64,000 nt of DNA from Microlunatus sp. Gsoil 973 (GTDB lineage: Bacteria; Actinomycetota; Actinomycetes; Propionibacteriales; Propionibacteriaceae), in assembly GCF_009707365.1 (NCBI RefSeq), contig NZ_CP046122.1, positions 3,906,001-3,970,000 on the forward strand, written 5' to 3'. The translations under genes were made by a program, and so were the position numbers. This document shows, one piece after another, positions 1-8,880 of the stretch (within the stretch, counting starts at the first letter, position 1; the number at the start of each line of letters is the position of its first letter). The notes under the pieces were generated by a model that saw only the letters and a list, made by a program, of their open reading frames with translations, was not told where the DNA came from and searched no databases.

Positions 1-357
1 GTCGACCGCGCGGGTGGAGACACCCTTGACCCAGGCTTCCATCACCACCGCATACAAGGCCTGATCGATTCGGCGCCGGCGTTCCAAGATCACCGGGAAG
101 AATGATCGCTGCCGCAGCTTCGGGATCCGCAACTCCACATCACCGGCCTGGGTCGACAGCAGCCGCGGACGCGACCCGTTCCGCTGGTTTGTGCGCGTAT
201 CGGTGCGTTCATAGCGGCCAGCACCGACCTGCTCGGCGACTTCGGTCTCGATCAACTCCTGCATCACCGTCCGGACCGATTCGCGGATCAGATCCACGCC
301 TTCACCAGCACGGAATGCTTCAAGCAGCTCAGATACGACAGACTGGGACAACGCCAT
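1..357 (-). CDS. IS256/Mutator-family transposase, N-terminal part (runs off window)
   Basis: Reading leftward from ATG 357, an uninterrupted frame begins MALSQSVVSELLEAFRAGEG and continues through IRESVRTVMQELIETEVAEQ, then RYERTDTRTNQRNGSR and LRIPKLRQRSFFP. This is the conserved N-terminal region of IS256 (Mutator) transposases, up to the segment MEAWVKGVSTR. An AGGAGGT-type ribosome site lies 6-12 bases upstream (364-369 on + as acctcc). The catalytic DDE region would lie beyond the window edge, so completeness cannot be judged. It belongs to the mosaic left of the ICE, next to an integrase relic. Confidence 0.85.
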   Translation of the reverse strand, partial: MALSQSVVSELLEAFRAGEGVDLIRESVRTVMQELIETEVAEQVGAGRYERTDTRTNQRNGSRPRLLSTQAGDVELRIPKLRQRSFFPVILERRRRIDQALYAVVMEAWVKGVSTRAVD

Positions 358-677
358 CGGTGGGACCTCCTGTTAGTACTTGGCGGTACACACCGAGAAT
401 CCCGCCGATGGCCCCATCAACAGAGGCGACTCACCGAACCCCGAAACCCCACCACTCCCGGGGACTCACACCGATCGTCGCATTGCTCTCACTCACATGG
501 CAATTGTCGCTCCCGGCGAGATGTCGCGACTTCTCCAGGAGTTGGACGATCTACCTGGCGCGGCACTGCCAGACGTTGCGGCTGCAGGAGCGACCGGGGC
601 ACGGGCGACGTAACCCGCTGTGCCCGGTTGCGCGCTTGATGACTATGTGACCGCGATGAAGTCGGCGGAGTTGCGAT
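358..677. other. Intergenic stretch between IS256 transposase and integrase relic
   Basis: About 320 bases with no convincing gene. The open frames here (for example the + frame containing SRLLQELDDLPGAALP) are short, in a high-GC context, and resemble nothing I recognise. The terminal inverted repeat of the IS256 element should lie here, but without its other end I cannot place it. Sequence related to the downstream integrase relic begins abruptly near 678, just after an in-frame TGA. Confidence 0.4.
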
Positions 678-892
678 GAGTACGTCGGACGTTGGCACTG
701 CCGGCCCTGTGCTTGGAGGCACTGCGGAAGCAGAAGGCGCGTCAAGCCGAGGACCGGCTCGCGGCAGGTTCCGATTGGCAGGAGACCGGATTCGTGTTCA
801 CGACGTTACGTGGGACTGGGATGGATGCGGCGTGTCAACGCCGGTCGAATTTTGACCCCTTTTCGTCGGTCGAAAATTGACCCCCTTGGTGG

Positions 893-1729
893 TCATGGTT
901 CTTCGGTTGTGGCGGCTGGGACTCGGCCCAGGTCGCGGTCTTTGAGTCGGTAGGAGTCGCCTTTGAGGGCGATGACGTCGGCGTGGTGGACGAGCCGGTC
1001 GATCATGGCGGCGGCGACGGTGTCGTCGCCGAAGACCTCGCCCCAGCGGCCGAAGGGTTTGTTGCTGGTGACGATCAGGCTGGCGCGTTCGTAGCGGCTC
1101 GAGACAAGTTGGAAGAACAGGTTGGCGGCTTCGGGTTCGAAGGGTATGTAGCCGACTTCGTCGATGATCAGTAGCGGGTAGCGGCCCAGCCGTGCGAGCT
1201 CTTGTTGGAGACGTCCCGCTTGGTGGGCTTCGGCGAGTCGGTCGACCCATTGGCTGGCGGTGGCGAACAGGACGCGGTGGCCGGCTTGGCAGGCGCGGAT
1301 GCCCAGGCCGATCCCGAGGTGGGTTTTGCCGGTGCCGGGTGGTCCGAGGAAGACCACGTTCTCGCGTGCGGTGATGAAGTCCAGGGTGCCGAGGTGGGCA
1401 ATGAGGTCGCGTTTCAGGCCGCGGGCGTAGTCGAAGTCGAACTCCTCCAGGCTTTTGCGGGCCGGGAACCGGGCGGCCCGGATCCGTCCTTCACCGCCGT
1501 GGGCTTCGCGGGCTGCGACTTCGCGTTGGAGGCAGGCGACCAGGAACTCTTCGTGGGTCCAGGATTCGGCCCTGGCCCGTTCGGCCAGCCTGGGGACTGC
1601 CTCGCGCAGGGTGGGTGCCTTCAATGCTCGGGTCAAGAAGCCGACCTCGCTGGCCAGGTCCCGGCGTGTCGACGCGGAAGAGCTGATCTTGTTTTCGGCC
1701 GAGCCGGGTTTAGTGTTGCGGCTGGTCAT
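893..1729 (-). CDS. istB: IS21 helper ATPase IstB
   Basis: A 278-residue AAA+ ATPase, the transposition regulator that works with the IstA transposase and DNA. Walker A is GPPGTGKTH at about residues 129-137, Walker B LLIIDEVG at about 186-193, and a sensor-like VTSNKPFGRWGEVFGDD follows, typical of IstB/DnaC-like proteins. Its start overlaps the end of istA by four bases (ATGA), so the two are translationally coupled. Full family length and no visible lesion; the IS may be active. Confidence 0.95.
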   Translation of the reverse strand: MTSRNTKPGSAENKISSSASTRRDLASEVGFLTRALKAPTLREAVPRLAERARAESWTHEEFLVACLQREVAAREAHGGEGRIRAARFPARKSLEEFDFDYARGLKRDLIAHLGTLDFITARENVVFLGPPGTGKTHLGIGLGIRACQAGHRVLFATASQWVDRLAEAHQAGRLQQELARLGRYPLLIIDEVGYIPFEPEAANLFFQLVSSRYERASLIVTSNKPFGRWGEVFGDDTVAAAMIDRLVHHADVIALKGDSYRLKDRDLGRVPAATTEEP

Positions 1730-3057
1730 GATGCCTTCCCTCCGTCAACCAGCCCGGTGCCCGGGTTGGCGTCTAGGTCGACTCCCAAGGCGGTGTCGTA
1801 GTCGGTCAACCGACGCTGCTCGACCGCGACCTGTCCTCCATCGTGGGCGGGGTCGTGGACGGGTCGCAGGAGGCGGTCACGGTCGCGTCGGAGCCGGTTC
1901 GCCGCGTCGAGGTGATCTTGATCGGTGATGGTTTGATGCCAGCCCCACACACGTTCGTGGTCGGCAACAATCCTTCCCTCACACAGAACCCGGACGCGTT
2001 CGAGGTCGGCGATGACCTCGATCCGCCGCCCGACCACGGCCGGGTGGACGGAGTAGTCATTGGAATCCAGCCGAACATAGTGATCACGCGGCAGTCGGGT
2101 TGATGCCCGCCAGCCGGTCGCCGGCGGGACGGGCGGCAAGGCCAGCATCGCCTGCCGGTCCGCGCCGATCCGGTCGGTTGGCGCGCAACCCAACGCCCGC
2201 CGCGGACGGGCGTTCACCGTTTGCAGCCAGGCCTGCAGCTGAGCGTTGAAATCGGCCGGACCGGCGAACTCCCGCCCTGGCAGGAACGATCGTTCCAGGT
2301 AGTCGTGGGCGCGTTCGATGACGCCCTTGTGTTCCGGCTCGGCCTTCTTCAAGATCACCACCTTGGTGCCCAGGACACCGCGGAACGCCTGACAGTCGGC
2401 GGTCAACTCCGATCGGCCATAGCGGTGCCGGCCGACCGCTCCCTCACCATCCCAAACCAACGTCCGCGGCACCGCGCCCAACGCTTCGATAAGTTGCCAC
2501 CAGCCGGCGAACAGGTCCTCCGCGGCGCGGGTCGGGACCAGCACCGCCGACAGCCAACGGGAATAGCCGGTCACCATCGTCAACACCGGCAACTGCGTCG
2601 GCCGCCGGACCTGGCCGAACCCCACCGGCAGATTGATCGGCGGGAACCAGAAATCACACTGCGCGATATCCCCGGCCTGATAGCTCGTCCGCGACGCCGG
2701 ATCCGGCGGCAGATACGCCGGCCGCAACTCCCGCACCCTCTCCTTGAACACCGTGATCCCACGCGTCCAACCAACCCGTTCGGCGATCACCGTGGCCGGC
2801 ATCGTCGGCACCACCTTCAACTGTTCCCGGATCGCGTCCTCAAACTCATCCACCGCCGACCCCGCCGGCCGACGCCGGTACTTCGGCGGCGCCTCGGAGG
2901 CGATCGCAGCACGCACCGTGTTCCGCGAGACACCCAACGTCCTAGCGATCAGCTTGATCGGCAACCCCTCGGCTCGACACAGCCTGCGGATCTCAGCCCA
3001 GTCCTCCACTGACAACAACTCCCTTCTCCTCCCGGCTCGAGTTGAGCCGAGAATCAA
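1726..3057 (-). CDS. istA: IS21 transposase IstA
   Basis: A 443-residue transposase with an N-terminal HTH (LIARTLGVSRNTVRAAI, about residues 37-53) and an RNase H-fold DDE core. The first catalytic Asp is in GDIAQCDFWFPP (about residue 135), the second in LVWDGEGAVGR, and the Glu in HKGVIERAHDYLE. The C-terminal beta-barrel region (RDHYVRLDSNDYSVHP) is typical of IstA. It is the first gene of the IS and precedes istB with a 4-base overlap. Intact. Confidence 0.95.
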   Translation of the reverse strand: MILGSTRAGRRRELLSVEDWAEIRRLCRAEGLPIKLIARTLGVSRNTVRAAIASEAPPKYRRRPAGSAVDEFEDAIREQLKVVPTMPATVIAERVGWTRGITVFKERVRELRPAYLPPDPASRTSYQAGDIAQCDFWFPPINLPVGFGQVRRPTQLPVLTMVTGYSRWLSAVLVPTRAAEDLFAGWWQLIEALGAVPRTLVWDGEGAVGRHRYGRSELTADCQAFRGVLGTKVVILKKAEPEHKGVIERAHDYLERSFLPGREFAGPADFNAQLQAWLQTVNARPRRALGCAPTDRIGADRQAMLALPPVPPATGWRASTRLPRDHYVRLDSNDYSVHPAVVGRRIEVIADLERVRVLCEGRIVADHERVWGWHQTITDQDHLDAANRLRRDRDRLLRPVHDPAHDGGQVAVEQRRLTDYDTALGVDLDANPGTGLVDGGKAS

Positions 3058-3395
3058 ACGAAGGTGATCAGTTTTCGGGCGACGACACGGGGTCAGTATT
3101 CAGCCGACGCCGACACGGCGAACGTCCGGCGCGATTTCCGGCGGGCGTTGGCGTTGGTTCCCCGTATTGATCCGGAGCTGTGGACGCCGCGGGAGCTTCG
3201 TCACTCGTTCGTGTCGGTGCTGTCGGATGCCGGCATGCGGGTCGAGGAAATTTCGCAGCTGGTCGGCCACAGTGGGACCACTGTCTGTCACCGAGCTGGT
3301 CAACCGCCATCAGCTGCGGCCGGTGGTTCAGACCGGGGCGACGTTGATGGATGAACTGTTCGGCCGACCTGGGCAAGAGGCATAGCCGTGTACCG

Positions 3396-3419
3396 GTTAG
3401 ATACTCAGTTAGATACTCA
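3396..3419. repeat. 12-bp tandem duplication beside the left attachment site
   Basis: Two back-to-back copies of GTTAGATACTCA lie between the end of the integrase relic (3385) and the left attachment repeat (3466). No equivalent is visible between the intact integrase and the right attachment repeat. It could be part of an integrase or excisionase arm site of the older element or a replication slip; function unknown. Confidence 0.55.
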
Positions 3420-3465
3420 GCGCCAACAGGGCCGCGGTGCCAGCGGCCGGATTGGGTGTTTCCCC

Positions 3466-3521
3466 TGTCAGATGGGTGGGCCTAACTGGACTTGAACCAG
3501 TGACCTTTGCCTTATCAGGGC
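3466..3521. repeat. Left attachment site of the ICE (tRNA-Ile 3' fragment)
   Basis: A 56-bp sequence from TGTCAGATGGG to TTATCAGGGC, identical to 63407-63462. It contains the 3' portion of tRNA-Ile(GAT) from the anticodon loop to the discriminator base, plus 11 bp beyond. A further 12 bp (GGGTGTTTCCCC) match with one inserted T in the right copy. This is the displaced tRNA end left when the element carried in a replacement. Because an integrase relic abuts it on the left, the same repeat probably also served as the right end of an older element. Confidence 0.93.
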
Positions 3522-4567
3522 TTCCAGGCACGCGTGGTCTGCGCGGATTTGCGCTCAAAACCGTCCGTGAACGTCCACCGGGATACGCCGGATATCGCCA
3601 CTGTTGTCACCCAATTTGTCTCCCACCCAGCCAGCACTTGAGACCAGCATCGAATGCACTCGGCGCGACTTCGAGATTCGCTACCAGAAGTGACCCGAGT
3701 CATCGAGCAACGGGGTCTGTAGCTGATTCCATTCGGGCCGATAGACGTCCAGACCGGAGCTGACCCCGTCCGCACGCCGCCAACTCTCCTCCTCGATACT
3801 GAACGACACGTCGCCACCGAAGAGAACTGTGATTCGAAGCACCATCTGGAGCTCGCCTTCGAGGATGACTCTGCCGAGCTCCTCCCTGCTCCTCGTCACC
3901 CACGCATCGTCACGGACATCCCAGGGTGCAAAAGTGCCCGACAGCGCGATGCTGAAGTCCAGATCGTACTCGGCGACGTAGAGACCGTCGGGACCAGCCA
4001 CAGTCGAAATTCTCGTGAGTGTTCCACCCCACTCCACCTCGTCCATTGACACGTCCAGCGGCGACTTAGCGAATCCGAGGTCCACGACCTCGGGCCCCAA
4101 ATCAGACTGCACATCCGACGCGACCAGGTAGTCGTAGAGTTCCTGATCCTGGGCGTCAACGACGGCCTGCACCAAATCGTCAGACCCGTCGGGCAGCGCC
4201 GCCAAAAGCCACGGACCAAATTCAGGAACCAACTCAACGCTGCCACTCGCATCCGCGATCTCTGCAGACAGCGCCTGCGACAACGAACCGTCCCGGCCAG
4301 CGAAGGCGCGCTTGTCGGATGACACGAGAACCACGTCACGTCCCTTGCGCGCCAGACGCGCAACATCGGACCAGACAAGCGCGTCGCGGTAACCGCCCAC
4401 CGTGGGCGTCGAACGGCGGGGTCCGGTTGACAGCTCGTCCCACCAAATCGGCGTGGGTTACCTCGGGCCACGGTAGGACGCTGAACCCCAGCCGGTAGTC
4501 GAGTCTCTCCGCAAGGTACTCGCGGTAGCCGTCGGGCGACAACGGCTCGATGACATGTAGGCCTAGC

Positions 4568-5658
4568 TGTACTCGGCCGGGACGTTGATGACACTCCGCG
4601 TCGGTTGTTGACCTGAGGAGGACCTCCGGGTGCGGTGGAGATAGCCGTCTTCACCGTTCCAGGAGGTCCTCGTGTCCCACCGTAACGCGCGTTTGAATGT
4701 TCGTGGCCGCAAGCTGTTGGTCGAACGTGTCTGTGACCAGGGCTGGAAGGTCGCCCATGCCGCGAAGGCTCAAGGGGTGTCCCGTCAATGTGCCAGTCGC
4801 TGGGTTGGACGGTATCGAGCTGAGGGCGAGGCCGGTCTGGAAGACCGGTCCTCACGTCCGCATCACTGCCCGAACCGGACTCCGGTAGCGGTGGAGAACA
4901 AGATCATCGAGCTGCGCCGGAGCCAACGGCGGGGCCAGGACTGGATTGGTCCCGAGCTCGGTGTCCCGGCCCGCACCGTGTGCCGGGTCCTGCGCCGTCG
5001 CCAGATTCCTTACCTGGCCGACTGTGATCCGTTGACCGGTGAGGTGATCAGAGCCTCCAAGACCACCACAACCCGCTATGAGCGCGATCGTCCGGGCGAG
5101 CTGGTGCACATGGATGTCAAGAAAATAGGCAAAATCCCCGATGGTGGCGGCTGGAAGGCCCACGGCCGGCAGATGGGCTCAACCGCCGCAGCGAAGAAGG
5201 CCCGGATCGGCTACGACTACGTCCACTCGCTTGTCGATGACCACTCCCGGCTGGCCTACTCCGAGATCCTGGACGACGAGAAAGGACCTACCTGCGCCAG
5301 CTTCCTGGCGCGCGCCGCGCAATACTTCGCCGATCACGGCATCGACCGGATCGAACGCGTGATCACCGACAATCACTGGTCCTATCGCCGATCAGCCGAC
5401 CTCGCTGCTGTGATCACGACGATCGGCGCCAAACACAAGTTCATCAAGCCGCACTGCCCGTGGCAGAACGGCAAAGTCGAACGCTTCAACCGCACCCTGG
5501 CCATCGAGTGGGCCTACCACCAAGTCTTCACCAGCAACGCCGAACGCGCAGCGGCCCTTGCGCCCTGGCTCAACCTCTACAACACTCGACGCCGACACAC
5601 CGCACTCGGCGGGCTCCCACCGATCAGCCGGCTGTAACCAATCTCGTGGCCGGGTACA
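4568..5658 (+). mobile_element. IS481-like insertion sequence in the PIN gene
   Basis: A 1091-bp element with terminal inverted repeats beginning TGTACTCGGCC and TGTACCCGGCC (19 of 26 positions match) and a perfect 6-bp target duplication CCTAGC (4562-4567 and 5659-5664). It carries one transposase gene. Precise excision restores the disrupted host frame, so the insertion looks recent. Confidence 0.92.
4672..5637 (+). CDS. IS481-family transposase
   Basis: A 321-residue single-ORF transposase. The N-terminal HTH region (VAHAAKAQGVSRQCASRWVG) is followed by an RNase H-fold integrase core: DDE residues appear in LVHMDVKKIGKIP, ITDNHWSYR and GKVERFNRTLAIEW. The C-terminal LYNTRRRHTALGG is characteristic of the family. 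The start (GTG or ATG near 4672) follows an AGGAGG ribosome site. Intact. Confidence 0.95.
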   Translation: MSHRNARLNVRGRKLLVERVCDQGWKVAHAAKAQGVSRQCASRWVGRYRAEGEAGLEDRSSRPHHCPNRTPVAVENKIIELRRSQRRGQDWIGPELGVPARTVCRVLRRRQIPYLADCDPLTGEVIRASKTTTTRYERDRPGELVHMDVKKIGKIPDGGGWKAHGRQMGSTAAAKKARIGYDYVHSLVDDHSRLAYSEILDDEKGPTCASFLARAAQYFADHGIDRIERVITDNHWSYRRSADLAAVITTIGAKHKFIKPHCPWQNGKVERFNRTLAIEWAYHQVFTSNAERAAALAPWLNLYNTRRRHTALGGLPPISRL

Positions 5659-5922
5659 CCTAGCCGCCGCCGTTCCTTGTCGGACAGCGTCGTCGCGGAG
5701 AGGGCACGCGTCAGTGCCCGCTGATAGTTCGCGACACTCTCCTCAAAGACGACCGCCGGCACGAACGCCTGCATCCAGTGCGTGCTGCCAAGGTGCTCGA
5801 TCAACTGATAGCGCAGACTCACGCACGTCAGGTCCCGAGCGAGCTCGTTGGCGTCGAGCACCAGGATCTTCACGCAACCGTTCCTTACGTTTGAGGTTCT
5901 CGCTCAAGTCGGGCGGCACATC

Positions 5923-8874
5923 TCAGTGCTGCTGATCGACGACCACGTCGTCCGGGTTCGCCGAGTTGATGACGGTCCACTGGATGAGGTTGCTCCTGGG
6001 CACCGCCTTCGCGGGCACGGCGATCGAGATGAGGCCGACGAGCTCGTTCCGCTCAACAGGTTTCGTCGCGTCGTCCGGCTCGCGGTCGGGAACGACGGAG
6101 ACGAGGACGACGCCACGTGTTGCCGACTCGCCGAGAGGCGCGACCGGCTCCCCGAGCGCGATGGGTCGGGCGGCGGCACGGTGCTTTCGGTCCGATCCGA
6201 CGAAGTCGATACGACGGGCACGACGCTTGCGCTTCACGATTGAAACATCGCCGCCGAGTTCCGGGATGTCGAACGATCGCCCACCCGTGTTCGGCCACGT
6301 CCACACGACTGCCCACTCGGTGATTTTCTTGTCGTCGGTTGCCTTCGTGATGAAGCCGCGGAAGGCCTTGATGTTCGCTTCGTACTCTGGGTGCCAGGCC
6401 AGTTGATCGAACAGCTGGTTGAACTCCGCCGCCTCGATCAGCCCGACACGAGCACGTTGCTGGAGCCCCGACTTGCCGTCGAGCTCGTACGGAAGCATGA
6501 CCTCGCTCGTTGCGTACTCAAGCAGCGGCACGACGACGTTGTCGAAGTTATTGCGGTTCTCCTCGCTTCCGCGTTCGGGAAGGCCGTAGAGATCTTGGAT
6601 GTCGGTCGGGGCCTTATTGGCGATGACCGCGTTCCACATCTTGTTACGCGCGGTCGGCTTCAGCCAAGGAAGGTGCTGGCTCACAAGCGGTGGAATTTGG
6701 CGCGGTTCCAGCACGGGCATGCCGTGCTCGTCGAAGCCCGCGTACTGGCTGAGCTCGGCTCGGAACGCCTCCTCATCCATGAGCAGCGCCTCGAACGCCT
6801 CATAGAGATCGACTTGCGAGTCACGACGGATGTACAAGCGGACCAGGTCCTGGTAGCCGGGCCTGAACCCGAACCAGCGGCCAGCTTGCATAAGCGTGTC
6901 GGCTTGGCCAGCCTTCCTGCGGAAGTAGGAGATGGTGAGGCCCTCGACGGTGAACCCTCGGCTGAGCTGGGTGCCTCCGACGAGGATTCGCCAGACCTTG
7001 TCGGCTTCAAAGTCGAGCTTCTTCTGCTGTGTCTGAATCTCCTTGTCCGAGTTCACGATGAGCACGGGGTCGCCATCGATGGTGATCTCTGCAAGGGCCG
7101 CTCCGATATAGGGCTTCAGCTCCTCGAACGACGTCGGGATCGGCGCGCCCTCGGCACGAGCGACCATCACCGGCATGAAGTCTTTGTTGTAGAGCTTCTC
7201 GAGTCGGGCGAATCCCCCAGATGAGTTGAACTTCGCTCGGCTCCAAAGCGAGCGGACGTCTGCGGCCGTGTCGGCGTGCTCGTCCCTCTTGACCGACTCG
7301 TGAACGAGCATGGTGTGGTGCCTGTAGCGGAGGTCGGAGTTGGCCTCGCGGTACTTCTTGATCGCACCTGATAGCACCCAGGCGTCGAGTGCCTCTTGAA
7401 GTTCTTCGATCCGTCCTACGGGGTCTGTGCCCACGTCGCCGACGAGTGGCCGGATGTGGGCGAGTTCGTTGGAGTTGGCGACCGTCTTCTTCTCGTCGTC
7501 CCAGCGCTTGCCGACATCGTGGAACTCCTGGACGCCCATGTAACCGGGCGGGCGGTGGAGGGAGAGGACGAAGTCGGCCGGGAAGAGGTCGCGTTCGTCG
7601 TCTGGGTCGACGAACACGTTCGCGAATGGTGTTGCGGTGTATCCGACGTATTGTGCTCGGGGACAGAGCTGGAGTATCTCCGTGATGAGCTGGTTGATCG
7701 TTGTCCGCTTGCGGTTCTCGGCGGAGCCCTTCTTCCACTTGGCCGGGTTGGTGGTGTCCACCGAGGCCTGGTCCGATTCGTCGTCGATGATCAGGACCGG
7801 CAGCTCGGCGAGGTCGTTCTTGAGCGGCTTCAGGTCTTGGATCAGCTTCTTCAGCGGTGCGGAGTTCTTCTTGATGACCGCCACGTAGGCACCCGAGTGG
7901 AAGAGGTTTTCTTCGTCGTTGAGCGGCTTTTGCTTGTTCTTGCGGGCGAACTTGAGCTTGGTCATCGCCTGGGGCAAGCGCTTGTAGTCGCTGCGGTGGC
8001 TCGTCACGCGAGCGATCTCGACCACTCCCGGCAGGTTAAGCGCCTCGCCGTGCTTGACGAAGCGCTCGGCCTTCCACTCCTCGTCCTGCTGGTAGTCGAG
8101 CTCCTTTGCCACGGCAGGGTCGTTTGGGTCCTGCCCAGCCAGAATGTTCTCGACACCCATGAGCTCCATGTCCATGCGGCGCTGAGTCTGAGCGCGAAGG
8201 ATCTCGATGGTGCCGGTGAGAACGATGATCAGCCGGTAGCCCGCGTCGATTCCCTTGGCGACCACCCCCGTGAAGTTCGCGGTCTTCCCGCTCTGGACAT
8301 AGCCGACGACCAACCCCTTGGTCTGCTTCGCCTCCGGTCGCGTCGGCCGGCTGAGCCGTTCCATGACTTCGGTCGTAGTTTCGTCCAGCGACGAGATCGA
8401 CGATGCTGGCCACTTCTTGACTTCGCGGAGGTACGCCTCGTAGTCGTCCCAATAGACGCTGGTCCGAAGCTTTCGTTCGACCGCGTACCAAGGCTCAAAG
8501 ATCTTCGAAATCGTTGTCGACGGCTTCTCGAAGACTTCGATCCGGTGCGTGAACGCCTGCGCGACCTCCATTGACAGCCCGAGTCGGGCATAGATCGCGG
8601 CTCGGCGTTCTTGACTGTGGGCCCATGTCGTCGCGTCGTCGTGACCAAAGAACTCGTCCTGGCTGTCCCACTTGGCCAAGGCGATACGGGCCTGGGTCAG
8701 GGCTGGCTCGTTCTCGTCTGCCTGCTGAACGAATGCGACAAGTTCCGCATCTCCGACAGCCGTCCCTGCCAACGCGGTCAACAGTGGGCCAAGTGGCGGC
8801 GTGGGTTGCTGATTCTTCAACGCGACGAAGGCGTTGGTCAGAGCGTCGGCCCATGCCGGGCGTTGATCGGTCAC
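5923..8874 (-). CDS. Z1-domain ATPase (restriction/defence-associated)
   Basis: A 983-residue P-loop protein. Walker A is GYVQSGKTANF at about residues 197-207, Walker B LIIDDESDQASV at about 366-377, followed by YVGYTATPFANV, a motif III-like segment. The Z1 signature lies near residues 640-690: TQLSRGFTVEGLTISYF, DTLMQAGRWFGFR. Z1 proteins (PF10593) are helicase-like ATPases described by Iyer, Abhiman and Aravind (2008) in gene clusters with MutL/MORC-like ATPases, DNA cytosine methylases, Vsr and PD-(D/E)XK nucleases. Here it follows the DUF4420 nuclease gene with a 6-base gap; a GGAGAG ribosome site overlaps the upstream stop and supports the GTG start at 8874. Probably the DNA translocase or remodelling subunit of the system. 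Intact. Confidence 0.92.
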   Translation of the reverse strand: MTDQRPAWADALTNAFVALKNQQPTPPLGPLLTALAGTAVGDAELVAFVQQADENEPALTQARIALAKWDSQDEFFGHDDATTWAHSQERRAAIYARLGLSMEVAQAFTHRIEVFEKPSTTISKIFEPWYAVERKLRTSVYWDDYEAYLREVKKWPASSISSLDETTTEVMERLSRPTRPEAKQTKGLVVGYVQSGKTANFTGVVAKGIDAGYRLIIVLTGTIEILRAQTQRRMDMELMGVENILAGQDPNDPAVAKELDYQQDEEWKAERFVKHGEALNLPGVVEIARVTSHRSDYKRLPQAMTKLKFARKNKQKPLNDEENLFHSGAYVAVIKKNSAPLKKLIQDLKPLKNDLAELPVLIIDDESDQASVDTTNPAKWKKGSAENRKRTTINQLITEILQLCPRAQYVGYTATPFANVFVDPDDERDLFPADFVLSLHRPPGYMGVQEFHDVGKRWDDEKKTVANSNELAHIRPLVGDVGTDPVGRIEELQEALDAWVLSGAIKKYREANSDLRYRHHTMLVHESVKRDEHADTAADVRSLWSRAKFNSSGGFARLEKLYNKDFMPVMVARAEGAPIPTSFEELKPYIGAALAEITIDGDPVLIVNSDKEIQTQQKKLDFEADKVWRILVGGTQLSRGFTVEGLTISYFRRKAGQADTLMQAGRWFGFRPGYQDLVRLYIRRDSQVDLYEAFEALLMDEEAFRAELSQYAGFDEHGMPVLEPRQIPPLVSQHLPWLKPTARNKMWNAVIANKAPTDIQDLYGLPERGSEENRNNFDNVVVPLLEYATSEVMLPYELDGKSGLQQRARVGLIEAAEFNQLFDQLAWHPEYEANIKAFRGFITKATDDKKITEWAVVWTWPNTGGRSFDIPELGGDVSIVKRKRRARRIDFVGSDRKHRAAARPIALGEPVAPLGESATRGVVLVSVVPDREPDDATKPVERNELVGLISIAVPAKAVPRSNLIQWTVINSANPDDVVVDQQH

Positions 8875-8880
8875 GTTAAG

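Larger units (their letters stand above)
833..3115 (-). mobile_element. IS21-family insertion sequence (istA-istB)
   Basis: A 2283-bp element with imperfect terminal inverted repeats of about 27 bp, starting TGTCAACGCC on the left and TGTCGGCGTC on the complemented right end, both running into TGACCCC. It is flanked by the 5-bp direct repeat CGGCG (828-832 and 3116-3120). It encodes IstA and IstB on the minus strand with a 4-base overlap, the IS21 arrangement. It interrupts an integrase gene whose frame is restored when the IS is removed. Confidence 0.92.
678..3385 (+). pseudogene. Tyrosine integrase relic, split by IS21-family insertion
   Basis: The fragments 678-832 and 3116-3385 encode the C-terminal third of a tyrosine recombinase closely resembling the intact integrase at 62175-63392 (RRTLALP, FVFTT, MD.ANVRRDFR, LRHSFVS, LVGHSGTTV, HQLRPVVQTGAT shared). 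Removing the IS and one copy of the 5-bp target duplication restores the reading frame exactly (MDAANVRRDFR). A second lesion is a tandem TGTC duplication near 3284-3291 that shifts the frame before TELVNRHQLRPV. The intact integrase has the catalytic Tyr there (TELVYRHQ); the relic has Asn. The N-terminal two thirds are missing. It lies directly beside the attachment repeat, where an ICE integrase normally sits, so it marks an older element at the same tRNA site. Confidence 0.85.
3681..5873 (-). pseudogene. DUF4935 PIN-like nuclease gene, broken by an IS and a frameshift
   Basis: Starting at GTG 5873, the first segment reads MKILVLDANELARDL, a PIN-type start with an early Asp. It is interrupted by an IS481-like element at 4568-5658. 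Joining across the insertion (one TCTAGC-type target copy removed) restores ERRRLGLHVIEPLSPDGY. A second break is one extra base in a C run (+ strand 4396-4398, ggg on the coding strand), after which GGYRDALVWSDVARLA and VVLVSSDKRAF follow, the conserved C-terminal PIN acidic region of DUF4935. Corrected for both lesions it would be 364 residues, a normal family length. It is the last gene of the defence operon, 49 bases after the Z1 gene. DUF4935 proteins are predicted RNases often found with defence genes; inactive here unless the indel is an assembly error. Confidence 0.85.

Noticed and set aside
102-650. A 182-codon + strand frame at the left edge
   Set aside because: It lies opposite the IS256 transposase start and is Arg/Pro/His-rich; the minus frame with a ribosome site and family similarity explains the DNA.
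893-3057. Programmed frameshifting between istA and istB
   Set aside because: The two genes overlap by ATGA and each has its own start, which fits coupled translation; no slippery sequence is evident.
3477-3521. A second tRNA-Ile gene at the left end
   Set aside because: Only the 3' part from the anticodon loop onward is present; the 5' half is absent, as expected for a displaced attachment-site fragment.
7396-8574. A 392-codon + frame within the Z1 gene region
   Set aside because: Shadow of the Z1 ATPase frame; no ribosome site and low-complexity Val/Leu/Arg composition.
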